Positions 17,316 through 25,703 are shown, numbered from the stretch's first letter. The stretch is DNA of 46,169 nt from Parabacteroides goldsteinii (GCF_015550595.1 NZ_JADNBB010000038.1:1-46169), one strand, 5' to 3'. The notes: a model not told the origin generated them from the sequence alone. Translations and numbers: made by a program.

Positions 17316-18647
17316 TTATAACAGATCGGAAGCTAATTCCGACAACTGGCTTCGTTCGCCTTTGATCAGATTGATATGGGCAAACAACTCCTGTCCTTTC
17401 ATCTTATCCACCATATAGGCCAGACCATTACTCTGGGCATCCAGATACGGCGAGTCGATCTGCTGGATATCACCGGTAAAGACCATTTTCGTTCCTTCTC
17501 CGGCACGGGTGATGATCGTCTTGATCTCGTGCGGTGTCAGGTTCTGTGCTTCATCAATGATACAGAATGTTTCTGACAAACTACGGCCACGGATAAAAGC
17601 CAAAGCCTCAATAACCAACTGGTTATTCTTCTGCAGATCGTCTATCTTACGAACATCCTGGCTTCCCGGAGCAAACTGGTTCTTAATTACATTCAGGTTA
17701 TCGAACAAAGGCTGCATATAAGGAGCCACTTTCTGTTTCTCGTCACCCGGCAGGAATCCGATATCCTTATTGGCCAATGCAACGATCGGACGGGCCAGCA
17801 ATATCTGTTTGTATAAACCGGCCTGTTTAAGGGCAGCAGCCAGGGCCAGCAACGTCTTTCCGGTTCCGGCTTTACCAGTCAGTCCAACCAGCTTAACATC
17901 CGGATCATTCAAAATTTCAAAGGCGAAACTCTGCTCCGCATTACGGGGTTGTATCCCATAATTCGAACTCTTTTCCACCTTCTTTATCTTCCCTGTAAAC
18001 GGATTATAACGAGCTAAAACAGAAGCGCGTATACTCTTTAATATAAAGCATTCGTTCGGCTCCAGTTTCGACTTGAATTCAAACAGATCCGCATCGAGTC
18101 CGTCCGGTGTCGAATAGATCTTGTCGATCAGGTCAGGATCAATATTTTCATAGGTATCCTGTGCCCGTTCAAAGATATCGACATTGACCACTTTATCGGT
18201 GATATAGTCTTCCACCTGAATACCCAAAGCACGGGCTTTCATACGAAGATTGACATCCTTCGTTACCAGGATAGTCTGTACTTTCGGATTCTTTTCCGCA
18301 ACGGAAAGTGTACAGGATAAAATCCGGTGATCCGGTGTCTTGTCCGGGAAAGACAATGCAATCTTTTCCTGATATTTATCGCCGGTTACCACATGTAATG
18401 TTCCTAAGCCTGCTCCCAACGAAGCACCCTTCAGGAAGAGATCATTGCTGGTTATCAGATCCAGCTCGCGTACAAATTCACGGGCGTTATAATTAATCTG
18501 GTCGCTCCCCTTTTTAAACTTATCCAACTCTTCCAACACGACGATAGGAAGATAGATATCATTCTCCTGAAAATTTTCGATACACTTGTAGTCATGCAAG
18601 ATAACATTCGTATCTAATACAAAATTCTTCTTTGCTCCCATGATCAT
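17316..18647 (-). CDS. PIN-PhoH family ATPase (PhoH2-like)
   Basis: This 443-residue protein fuses an N-terminal PIN nuclease domain (KNFVLDTNVILHDY; acidic residues near 12, 39-40, 106 and 131) to a C-terminal PhoH ATPase. The Walker A motif is GLTGKAGTGKT (255-265) and the Walker B motif is CIIDEAQNLTP. Related PhoH2 proteins act as RNA helicase-RNases, usually as toxin-antitoxin homologues or in RNA turnover. The start could also be the ATG two codons downstream (MGAKKNF). It is a single gene with a strong terminator; the 554 bp upstream holds dyad elements shared with the divergent GH20 gene. A cytoplasmic RNA-processing role is the best reading. Confidence 0.92.
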   Translation of the reverse strand: MIMGAKKNFVLDTNVILHDYKCIENFQENDIYLPIVVLEELDKFKKGSDQINYNAREFVRELDLITSNDLFLKGASLGAGLGTLHVVTGDKYQEKIALSFPDKTPDHRILSCTLSVAEKNPKVQTILVTKDVNLRMKARALGIQVEDYITDKVVNVDIFERAQDTYENIDPDLIDKIYSTPDGLDADLFEFKSKLEPNECFILKSIRASVLARYNPFTGKIKKVEKSSNYGIQPRNAEQSFAFEILNDPDVKLVGLTGKAGTGKTLLALAAALKQAGLYKQILLARPIVALANKDIGFLPGDEKQKVAPYMQPLFDNLNVIKNQFAPGSQDVRKIDDLQKNNQLVIEALAFIRGRSLSETFCIIDEAQNLTPHEIKTIITRAGEGTKMVFTGDIQQIDSPYLDAQSNGLAYMVDKMKGQELFAHINLIKGERSQLSELASDLL

Positions 18648-18777
18648 TTCGATTTAATGATTATCGCTTCTAAGTTAAAAACATTTTTGAGACTTATTTA
18701 GTTTAAAAGGTAAAATAAAGTTGAATGACTAATTTATTCCGTATTCGGGCTAATGGCACAAAACCCCACTCATCGAA

Positions 18778-18831
18778 ACATAGGTGTTTTATCATCAAAA
18801 CATATATGGTTTGCGAACAAAACACCTATGT
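18778..18831. repeat. 54-bp quasi-palindrome with 13-bp perfect outer arms
   Basis: ACATAGGTGTTTT (18778-18790) and AAAACACCTATGT (18819-18831) are exact reverse complements. They are centred on CATATATG (18801-18808), itself within AAAACATATATGGTTT. CATCGAAACATA and CATCAAAACATA recur in direct orientation 22 bp apart (18771 and 18793). The symmetry suggests a multi-site operator or a cruciform rather than a terminator, as no T run follows. Confidence 0.7.
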
Positions 18832-19086
18832 CGTGAAAACGGAAGAATCAGGATTAGTTCCGTCAGTTTTCAAAAAAAACAGAAAATCCCTATATTATAT
18901 AATCTTTATATATAAATACTTCTTATTATATTAAAGAGGAATGTGATAACAGCAAATAGAGCCCCAATACAAACATGCTGTTAACAGCCATATATCAACA
19001 AATAACGCGAATATAATGCGTATAACACGACAAATACTAAGAAATGTAAACAAAAAAACTCCGAATTTAGGTCCACAAACTGCTTT

Positions 19087-19136
19087 TATCCGCCATTATC
19101 TGTTCCTATCTGTCCTTATCTGTTTCTAAGCGTTTC
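19087..19136 (+). repeat. Five tandem 10-bp units upstream of the GH20 promoter
   Basis: Units TATCCGCCAT, TATCTGTTCC, TATCTGTCCT, TATCTGTTTC and TAAGCGTTTC follow each other without gaps, so TATC recurs exactly every 10 bp four times. The array ends 19 bp before the -7 box. A same-face protein-binding array is plausible. Confidence 0.65.
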
Positions 19137-19155
19137 TTTTATTCAACCAGATATG

Positions 19156-19163
19156 TATCTTTG
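19156..19163 (+). promoter_or_regulatory. -7 promoter box of the GH20 gene
   Basis: TATCTTTG is an exact TAnnTTTG match 38 nt upstream of the ATG at 19202. Confidence 0.6.
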
Positions 19164-19201
19164 CCTCGAAGGAAATCAACAAAATAATAAATCTAACATC
19201 T

Positions 19202-20842
19202 ATGATCTTAAGTACTAAAAAACTCAAACTCATTTCTCTGTTTCTATTAACGGCAACTTTGTCATTCGGACAGAGCAACACTTCGGCTTTATTGCCTTTG
19301 CCGAACCATATCGAGCAGGTAACAGGCAAAAAGAACTTTACAGTCACTCCGCAAACAGTAGTGAAAACAAATTTGCCCAAGCAGGCATTCTGTTTGTTCG
19401 AACTACAACGTATATTGAGAGACAGAGTCAGGCAAAGCACTATTATGGTAGGCTTTCAGGCAAGCGGAAACTCCGTGATCGAACTTTGGACAGACTCTGC
19501 TATAAAAGGAGAAGAACATTACATGATCGAGATTTCGGAAAGCAAACTTTCCATCAAAGGAAGTACACAGAAAGCTCTTTTCTACGGATTGAAGACGCTG
19601 GACCAGATATTACTGGGCGATGTATGCAATACGGCGAATAAACAGATCGCTCCTATCCGTATCGACGATGAACCCCGCTACGGTTACCGTGCCTTAATGC
19701 TCGATCCGGCACGCCATTTCCTGCCTCTTGAAGATGTTAAGTTTTACATCGACCAGATGGCAAAATACAAATACAACATCCTGCAATTACACCTGACAGA
19801 CGATCAGGGCTGGCGTGTCGAAATAAAGGCACACCCGGGACTGACAGAGATCGGTGCTTTCCGTAATCCGAAAACAGGTCCGAACGGACCGGATAACGGT
19901 TTTTATACGCAGGAACAATTAAAAGAGCTGGTCCGTTACGCTGCCGACCGGAATATAGAGATCATACCGGAATTGGATATTCCCGGCCATACGGTAGCCG
20001 TACTGGCGACTTATCCGGAACTGGGCTGTACACACACGGATACCATTCAGAAAGAAATGGGCAAGACAGTCAATCTGATGCTCTGTGCCAACAATGAGAA
20101 AGTATATTCCGTTTACGATGATATTATCAAGGAAATAGCAGCTATATTCCCGTCATCCAAAATTCATTTGGGCGGTGACGAGGCTGTTATTGAAAAGAAC
20201 TGGACCAAATGCGATCATTGCCAATCGTTAATGAAACAATTGGGATATACAAAAGAATCTCAGCTTATGAACTATTTCTTCGATAAGATACTGGCTTCCG
20301 TACGCAAATATGGCAAGGAGCCTATGCTGTGGTGCGAACTGGACAATATTCGCATGCCGGCTAACGAGTATCTGTTCTACTATCCGAAAGATGTTACACT
20401 GGTCACCTGGCGTGCCGGACTTACTCCTAAATGTATCGAACTGACAGCCAAACACGGCAACCCGCTGATCATGGCTCCGGGTGAATACACTTACCTGGAT
20501 TATCCTCAGTTCAAAGGCGACCTTCCGGAATTCAATAACTGGGGAATGCCTGTTACCACACTGGAAACCTGTTATCAGTTCGATCCGGGTTACGGACTTC
20601 CGGCAGCACAACAGGCACATATCCTGGGTATCTCCGGCACATTATGGGGAGAAGCGATAAAAGATATCAACCGGGTAACTTATATGACTTATCCGCGTGG
20701 GCTGGCTCTGGCAGAAGCCGGATGGACGCAAATGGAGTATCGCAGCTGGGATTCGTTCAAAGAACGGATGTACCCCAATTTGATGAATCTGATGAAACAG
20801 GGCGTATCAATCAGGGTTCCTTTTGAAATCGTGCCCAGATAA
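19202..20842 (+). CDS. Beta-N-acetylhexosaminidase, GH20
   Basis: This 546-residue secreted GH20 enzyme removes terminal GlcNAc/GalNAc from glycans by substrate-assisted catalysis. The signal peptide ends near SFG|QSNT. Residues about 30-150 are the GH20b domain, and the catalytic barrel starts near YRALMLDPARHF. The catalytic pair is Asp326-Glu327 in HLGGDEAV, and HLTDDQGWRVEIK, ELDIPGH, TWRAG and GTLWGE are the other family signatures. It is a single gene with its own upstream repeat array and a bidirectional terminator. No SusC/SusD partner is nearby, so it is not part of an obvious polysaccharide locus. Confidence 0.95.
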   Translation: MILSTKKLKLISLFLLTATLSFGQSNTSALLPLPNHIEQVTGKKNFTVTPQTVVKTNLPKQAFCLFELQRILRDRVRQSTIMVGFQASGNSVIELWTDSAIKGEEHYMIEISESKLSIKGSTQKALFYGLKTLDQILLGDVCNTANKQIAPIRIDDEPRYGYRALMLDPARHFLPLEDVKFYIDQMAKYKYNILQLHLTDDQGWRVEIKAHPGLTEIGAFRNPKTGPNGPDNGFYTQEQLKELVRYAADRNIEIIPELDIPGHTVAVLATYPELGCTHTDTIQKEMGKTVNLMLCANNEKVYSVYDDIIKEIAAIFPSSKIHLGGDEAVIEKNWTKCDHCQSLMKQLGYTKESQLMNYFFDKILASVRKYGKEPMLWCELDNIRMPANEYLFYYPKDVTLVTWRAGLTPKCIELTAKHGNPLIMAPGEYTYLDYPQFKGDLPEFNNWGMPVTTLETCYQFDPGYGLPAAQQAHILGISGTLWGEAIKDINRVTYMTYPRGLALAEAGWTQMEYRSWDSFKERMYPNLMNLMKQGVSIRVPFEIVPR

Positions 20843-20845
20843 AAT

Positions 20846-20884
20846 AAAAAGCGTAGACCGGAATTTATCGATCTACGCTTTTTA
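20846..20884. terminator. Bidirectional terminator between GH20 and glutaminyl cyclase genes
   Basis: AAAAAGCGTAGA (20846-20857) pairs with TCTACGCTTTTT (20872-20883), with a 14-nt loop. It lies between two convergent genes, 3 nt after the GH20 stop and directly before the glutaminyl cyclase stop. Confidence 0.85.
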
Positions 20885-21895
20885 TTACTTTTCTCCTGCT
20901 TTATAAACCACCTCAAGAACAGTCTGACCAACCGCCTTCAATGTATTGCGATCTATATTATCCAGATTATCAGCATGTGTATGCCAGTAAGAGCCAAAGC
21001 TGTGAGAGCTTTCCGGATCATTATTTATAATATCGATACACGGTATATTACGTCCTTCTATAACAAAGGTATGATCATCCAGTACACCACCACCTTCTTC
21101 ATTAATAAAGAACTTACCATATCCGAGATCACGTGCCGCCCCCCAAACCTTTTCCACTATCCGAGGAGCCGATTCCATAGATGTCATTTCTTTAAAGAAT
21201 GACGCATTACGACTACCTACCATATCCAGCAAGATACCATATTCCGCTCGATAATTTATTACGTGAGGATTAGCAGCCCAATATTGCGACCCCAGGCACC
21301 AGCTTTCTTTCGGACTATTAGCTGTTATAAAACGGGGTGTACCATAATCTTCCGCATCGAAAAATATGACATCAATACCGACATCCGGATTACTCATACC
21401 CAACTGACGACAAATCTCCAACAAGACACCTACTCCACTGGCTCCGTCGTCCGCACCGTCAATAGGTACACGCCATTTAGCAGGATCAGGATCGTGATCT
21501 GCATACGGGCGGGTATCCCAATGGGCAAAAAGAAGTATTCGCCGGGAGTTTTCCAGATTATATGAACCAATTATGTTACGCGCATTCAGACGGTCTCTAT
21601 TATATGCAGTAAGTTTTGCTTCCTGTACATGCACGGCTGCTCCAAAACGTTTCAGGGCATCCACCAGATAATCTCCACAATGCAGATGTGCTTCCGTATT
21701 CGGAACACGTGGTCCAAAATCAACCTGAGCTACCACATAAGTATAAGCACTATCTGAATTGAAGTCCGGAACAGATACTGACAACGTAGATTGCCCTTCT
21801 CCCTCCAATGTATTTCCGGTATTTCTATTTTTACAGGAAAAACAAGAAAGAAAAATAAATAATAAGAGAGATGCCTTCAAGCCTGTCATTTGCAT
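20885..21895 (-). CDS. Type II glutaminyl-peptide cyclotransferase (M28 fold), lipoprotein
   Basis: This 336-residue enzyme is predicted to cyclise N-terminal Gln to pyroglutamate. It resembles the Porphyromonas gingivalis enzyme closely in motif order: FGPRVPNTEAHLHCGDYLV, AHWDTRPYADHD, DGADDGASGVGVLLE (zinc Asp near 149), FFDAEDYG (zinc Glu182), ESWCLGSQYW, and WHTHADNLDNID (zinc His near 305). The N-terminus has a lipoprotein-type signal with FLSC (Cys18) or CFSC (Cys21). Periplasmic inner-membrane anchoring is expected. An aminopeptidase of family M28 is the alternative, but the single-zinc pattern and the local motifs favour cyclase. Most signal-peptidase substrates in this window expose Gln, fitting the role. 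Confidence 0.88.
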   Translation of the reverse strand: MQMTGLKASLLLFIFLSCFSCKNRNTGNTLEGEGQSTLSVSVPDFNSDSAYTYVVAQVDFGPRVPNTEAHLHCGDYLVDALKRFGAAVHVQEAKLTAYNRDRLNARNIIGSYNLENSRRILLFAHWDTRPYADHDPDPAKWRVPIDGADDGASGVGVLLEICRQLGMSNPDVGIDVIFFDAEDYGTPRFITANSPKESWCLGSQYWAANPHVINYRAEYGILLDMVGSRNASFFKEMTSMESAPRIVEKVWGAARDLGYGKFFINEEGGGVLDDHTFVIEGRNIPCIDIINNDPESSHSFGSYWHTHADNLDNIDRNTLKAVGQTVLEVVYKAGEK

Positions 21896-21926
21896 AAGAT
21901 TAAAATGGTTCTAATTTATTCACTTA

Positions 21927-21955
21927 CAAAACTATAAAATAAATACTAAAATCAA
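21927..21955 (-). promoter_or_regulatory. Promoter of the glutaminyl cyclase gene
   Basis: On the minus strand TTG (21955-21953) is followed after 18 bp by TAGTTTTG (21934-21927), an exact -7 box, 31 nt from the ATG at 21895. Confidence 0.6.
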
Positions 21956-22032
21956 TCACATTTTACACAAAGCTTAAAATACAGAACTATGAATATTCAT
22001 TAGACACCGGAATATTAATCAAACTATTCCTA

Positions 22033-24408
22033 TTATTTTCCGAACCGGGAAGTATCCACCTTATCATGTTGTTTGCTCTTATACCCCCCGAACTTCCAGA
22101 TAAAGGAAACCGTCACACAACGTGTATCGTCAATCTTCGTCATACGACTATATTGGTTTGCCTGATTGATCTCTACCTTTTTCGGAAGATTGCTCCGGAA
22201 GATATTATCGCACTTCAGGAGAACCGTCGCCTTATCATTGGCAAACTGCCATTTCAAACCGGCTGAAACATTATAAACGGAACCCAGATCGTAGATACCC
22301 TGCACTGCTCCTGTTATATAATAACCATTTAAATCCAGTTTCAGGTTCGGACGCGATTTGGAAAGCGTGAACGTATTATTCAGAAAGAATTGTCCCAGAT
22401 ATTTACTGTTATCAAAAGAAATATCATTAAAATGATCCAGTTTCTGACGCATCCTGATTCCCTGTGCCGTAAACTGGCTATTCATGAACTCACCGATACG
22501 GAACGGAATAACAGCCCCTATTCCAGCCATCAAATTATAATCCATATTCTCATAACGGAACACATTTTTCAGTTCCGTAGAACTTTGATACGGTAACTGC
22601 GCAAAGTAATCCGGTTCGTACTGCGCGAAAACCATAAAGGTATACTTCTGTTTCAGAATATAGAGGAATTGCCCTTCATACGAACGATAAGGCTTCAAAG
22701 CCGGATTACCCATCACGACAGAATAAGAGTTTATAGGTGTTATCTGCGGTGTTATTTCCCAATAAGAAGGATAGGTTTTGTCGCTGTTCACGTTTAACTG
22801 CAAAATATGTTGCGGTGTAAAAACATAACTCAAAGATGCATTCGGAAAAAATGTCCAGTCATTCCAAAGAGTCGATTTACTTCCGTTTGAATTATAATCC
22901 GACCTGAAATACTCTCCTTTCAATGAAGCGGTTGCCGAAAAATGCTCTCCGAAATCCTTAGACACTTCCGCAAAGAGATTACCCGTGTATTCCTTTTGTG
23001 TATTATTTTCCAGTAAATCCGGATCTGGTTCATACCCATAACCCTTATTATATAGATAATCGATATAAGTTTTCGAGGAAGTGTATCCACCGTGGACACC
23101 GTAGTTCAGTGTCCATCCGGTGGCAAAAGTGTGTGTATGGTTGGTAAATAGTGCCCATTGTGAAATATTCTGTTTAGAATTATTCTGCATATCCGTCAAC
23201 GTTTCTTGTCCGCGGTTTTCCCTAAAGTTCTGGAAAGACGGAGAACTATAACGCGTAAAATCCATTCCGGCAGTTATACCCGTATGACCGTCATATTGCA
23301 TACGGATATTATGTAAAGTTACTTTATCCTCTCCGGTAGTCCGGCTGAAACGTTGGTCACTCGTCTCCGCATCCTGCAGTACAGAAAAAGAAGTTTCTGC
23401 TACACGATTCTTTTTTATATTATTGCCGCCCAGAGTATATGCCGCAGATAACATATCTTCGTTCTTCAATTTATAGTCTACGCCTAACCGCATGTCTCCA
23501 CTGTTTATACGGCCATTGCCACGGCCTGACTGATAAACTTCCGTCACACTATTCTCCAGGGTATGTCTTGCCATAATATTTTCCCCTTCGAAATATCGTC
23601 CTTTCTCTCCGTTTACCAGAAAATCGACAGTCAGGTTAGAAGTAGAATGCAAGAGGTTTGCATGTGCCTTACCTGTTGCAAAATGTTTCTGTAGATAATC
23701 AACGCCTGCTTCGCCTTGTAAAGCCGTCTCTTCTGTCGATCCCTTATCTAATATAACGTTAATAACAGCTCCTTTAATATTGTATTTTGCAGGGGCATTA
23801 TACATAACCTCTACATTTTTTACCCGCGAAGAAGGAATACTCTTCAACATCGTGATCAACTGGTCTGCCGACATCGTCGTCAATTGTCCGTTCAGGATAA
23901 TTCTCGGAGCTCCCGCTCCCAGCAATTGAATTTCGTCTGTACCGCCGATAATGCCGGGTAATTGTTTTACAGCCTCAAAAGCATTACTCACTGATTTATC
24001 TTTCATCAGTTGCGGAACATCATACTTCAATGCGCCGTTCTCCACTTTGACCTTCGGGCGTTCGGCTTTTACCACCACTCCGTCCAGCTCATAATCTTTA
24101 GCTGTCAGACGAATCGTTTCGGCATCCGCCTGTGAAATCTCTTGTTGGAAAGGTTCGTATAAGAGATGTTGGAAGAGAAGCCGGTAAGTCTGATCAGCTG
24201 CCCGGTTCAGGTTAAACTGTCCGAGACTATCGGTCACCACAGCATCCACATAAACGGAATCCAATGTCTGAAGTACGACAGCTACGCCATCTACCGGAAT
24301 ATCATCCGTATCGGTTACCTTTCCGTGAATCGTATTTTGAGCGATCAACATCCCATTACCGGTAACCAGCAAAAACATCATGTAGTAAAGTATTCGTTTC
24401 ATATCCAT
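22033..24408 (-). CDS. Outer membrane beta-barrel receptor-like protein (TonB-dependent receptor superfamily)
   Basis: This 791-residue outer membrane protein has a signal peptide cleaved near LIA|QNTIHG. An N-terminal carboxypeptidase-regulatory-like domain (HGKVTDTDDIPVDGVAVVLQ, about 27-110) is followed by a plug (LKSIPSSRVKNVEVMYNAPAKY, near 190-215). The rest is a barrel of the OMP_b-brl_3 type rich in aromatic strands. It is not paired with a SusD gene, which points away from polysaccharide uptake and toward a small ligand or envelope-stress function (inference). Its upstream region carries a perfect 14-bp inverted repeat and a 20-bp box shared with the two-component system at 30805. 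Confidence 0.88.
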   Translation of the reverse strand: MDMKRILYYMMFLLVTGNGMLIAQNTIHGKVTDTDDIPVDGVAVVLQTLDSVYVDAVVTDSLGQFNLNRAADQTYRLLFQHLLYEPFQQEISQADAETIRLTAKDYELDGVVVKAERPKVKVENGALKYDVPQLMKDKSVSNAFEAVKQLPGIIGGTDEIQLLGAGAPRIILNGQLTTMSADQLITMLKSIPSSRVKNVEVMYNAPAKYNIKGAVINVILDKGSTEETALQGEAGVDYLQKHFATGKAHANLLHSTSNLTVDFLVNGEKGRYFEGENIMARHTLENSVTEVYQSGRGNGRINSGDMRLGVDYKLKNEDMLSAAYTLGGNNIKKNRVAETSFSVLQDAETSDQRFSRTTGEDKVTLHNIRMQYDGHTGITAGMDFTRYSSPSFQNFRENRGQETLTDMQNNSKQNISQWALFTNHTHTFATGWTLNYGVHGGYTSSKTYIDYLYNKGYGYEPDPDLLENNTQKEYTGNLFAEVSKDFGEHFSATASLKGEYFRSDYNSNGSKSTLWNDWTFFPNASLSYVFTPQHILQLNVNSDKTYPSYWEITPQITPINSYSVVMGNPALKPYRSYEGQFLYILKQKYTFMVFAQYEPDYFAQLPYQSSTELKNVFRYENMDYNLMAGIGAVIPFRIGEFMNSQFTAQGIRMRQKLDHFNDISFDNSKYLGQFFLNNTFTLSKSRPNLKLDLNGYYITGAVQGIYDLGSVYNVSAGLKWQFANDKATVLLKCDNIFRSNLPKKVEINQANQYSRMTKIDDTRCVTVSFIWKFGGYKSKQHDKVDTSRFGK

Positions 24409-24419
24409 CGATTTTATTT

Positions 24420-24457
24420 GTTTCTCATTGCAAAGGAAAGGAGTTGCAATGAGAAAC
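24420..24457. repeat. Perfect 14-bp inverted repeat upstream of the beta-barrel gene
   Basis: GTTTCTCATTGCAA (24420-24433) and TTGCAATGAGAAAC (24444-24457) are exact reverse complements around a 10-bp spacer. The repeat starts 12 nt upstream of the ATG. It may be an operator or, if transcribed, a 5' leader hairpin. No T run follows, so it is not a terminator. Confidence 0.8.
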
Positions 24458-24477
24458 TGTGTTACCGTTGGCTTATG

Positions 24478-24497
24478 AAGTGTTATTTAGTCTTACC
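24478..24497. promoter_or_regulatory. 20-bp box shared with the histidine kinase promoter region, copy 1
   Basis: AAGTGTTATTTAGTCTTACC is identical to 30727-30746. It lies 70-89 bp upstream of the beta-barrel gene, in opposite orientation to that gene. TTA repeats inside it are 10 bp apart, as in OmpR-family direct-repeat sites. Confidence 0.6.
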
Positions 24498-24561
24498 ATC
24501 CAATGTAAAGGGACATCCTGTAATCCTGTAATAAGGGACAAGCTTCCATTATTGCCATTCC

Positions 24562-25122
24562 CTATTTCAATTTCTTACCATCCGAAAAAGCATTACCGAC
24601 TTTTTTACCGACTTCCAGGTAATCGTTATTGAACGGGTCGAATATAATGGGAGACACTTTGGATACATCCACTTTACCGTTTTCGTCGAGAACACGCTCA
24701 TCTACGCTTACGTTTATTATTTCACCTCGCAAAATACAGGTTTCAGGGTTATAGTCCTTCAATTTACATTCCAATACTACAGACAATTCATCAATCAACG
24801 GTGCATCCACAAACTCCGAATAGGTAGCATGAAAACCCGCACGGGCAAATTTATCCGAAACTTTATTACCGGAAACAATCCCCACGTAATCACAGGCAAC
24901 CACCTGCCCGACTTCTGCCATACTTACGGTAAAAGCCTTACGCTTCAAAATATTTGCAGTTGTTTTATGTCCCTCACTGATACAAATACTAATTTCATGC
25001 ATTTCGCTGATACCACCCCAGGCGGCATTCATTGCATTGGGAATACCGTTTTCATCATAAGCTGCGATAATAAACACCGGTTGCGGATAAGTAAAGGGCT
25101 TTGCCCCAAAATTCTTTCTCAT
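24562..25122 (-). CDS. Flavin reductase family protein (FMN-binding split barrel)
   Basis: This 186-residue cytoplasmic flavoprotein has the split-barrel features FTYPQPVFIIAAYDENGIPNAMNAAW and ISICISEGHKTTANILKRKAF. These are typical of NAD(P)H-flavin reductases and related flavoredoxins. It begins 6 bp after the flavodoxin gene and is almost certainly cotranscribed with it. It could reduce flavin for a partner or act as a flavoredoxin; the electron acceptor is not evident. Confidence 0.88.
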   Translation of the reverse strand: MRKNFGAKPFTYPQPVFIIAAYDENGIPNAMNAAWGGISEMHEISICISEGHKTTANILKRKAFTVSMAEVGQVVACDYVGIVSGNKVSDKFARAGFHATYSEFVDAPLIDELSVVLECKLKDYNPETCILRGEIINVSVDERVLDENGKVDVSKVSPIIFDPFNNDYLEVGKKVGNAFSDGKKLK

Positions 25123-25128
25123 AATAAT

Positions 25129-25665
25129 TTATTTTTTAGTCCATTTCTTAATATCTTCCTTTGTCGCACCATTCAAAAGTCGGCCCTTCTGCCATTTCAG
25201 ATCAGGGTAGGTTTCCTGCAGCTCTTTTTCTGCATTAGAAATACTGCTGCTCCCCGACGTTGCAAACGGAATAATCGTCTTGCCTGCGAAATCATTGCTC
25301 TCAATAAAAGTATTGATGATTCTCGGAACAGAATTCCACCAAATAGGGAAACCTATATAAATGGTATCGTAATCTGCTAAATTCTCAGGTTTGGAATTCA
25401 ATGCAGGGCGTGATTTAGCATCTGACATCTCCACACTGCTACGCGAGGACTTGTCATGCCAATCCAGGTCAGCAGCTACATATTCTTTTTCAGGCTGTAT
25501 TTCGTAGAGCGTTCCACCTGTAACTTCTACAATCAACTTAGCTGCTTTCTCCGTTGTTCCTGTTGCCGAAAAATAAGCAACCAACGTCTTATCACTTTGC
25601 GTCTGTGCATTTATGGGGATACATAACATCATGATCACTACCATAATCATACCTTTCACTTTCAT
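25129..25665 (-). CDS. Flavodoxin with an export signal
   Basis: This 178-residue flavodoxin-like protein has the FMN phosphate-binding loop SATGTTEKAA and the later loops GFPIWWNSVPR and FATSGSSSISNAEKEL. Before the domain is a hydrophobic segment ending PINA|QTQS, a good type I signal peptide with Gln at +1, so the protein is probably exported. ATG codons at 25674 and 25665 are both possible; the second (MKVKG) puts positive charges directly before the hydrophobic core. It forms an operon with the flavin reductase. A TAATTTTG box and an AACCCAAATTAC motif shared with the araC-type gene lie upstream. Confidence 0.87.
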   Translation of the reverse strand: MKVKGMIMVVIMMLCIPINAQTQSDKTLVAYFSATGTTEKAAKLIVEVTGGTLYEIQPEKEYVAADLDWHDKSSRSSVEMSDAKSRPALNSKPENLADYDTIYIGFPIWWNSVPRIINTFIESNDFAGKTIIPFATSGSSSISNAEKELQETYPDLKWQKGRLLNGATKEDIKKWTKK

Positions 25666-25703
25666 TGTTGTCATATGCAATTCTTATTTTTATTGTTATG
25701 ACA

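Larger units (their letters stand above)
18648..19201. other. Long regulatory intergenic region between phoH and GH20
   Basis: This 554-bp divergent region has no convincing gene. It contains a 54-bp quasi-palindrome (18778-18831), a 12-bp palindrome GCTGTTAACAGC (18977-18988), five tandem 10-bp units (19087-19136) and the GH20 -7 box. A TTATTTAGT 9-mer (18694-18702) resembles the 20-bp box near the kinase gene but may be chance in A/T-rich DNA. Confidence 0.6.

Noticed and set aside
18725-18934. Small plus-strand open frame of 69 codons between phoH and GH20
   Set aside because: It spans the quasi-palindrome, has no recognisable similarity and no promoter box; the DNA is better explained as regulatory.
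14885-20842. Polysaccharide utilisation locus around the two GH20 genes
   Set aside because: No SusC/SusD pair, ECF sigma factor or hybrid kinase accompanies them; the genes have separate promoters and are interrupted by unrelated genes.
22033-24408. SusC-type transporter
   Set aside because: It lacks a SusD partner, and the length (791) and C-terminal barrel type fit OMP_b-brl_3 rather than SusC, which is usually about 1000 residues.
24444-24457. Inverted repeat as a terminator
   Set aside because: There is no T run on either strand and no gene end within reach; it lies directly before a start codon.
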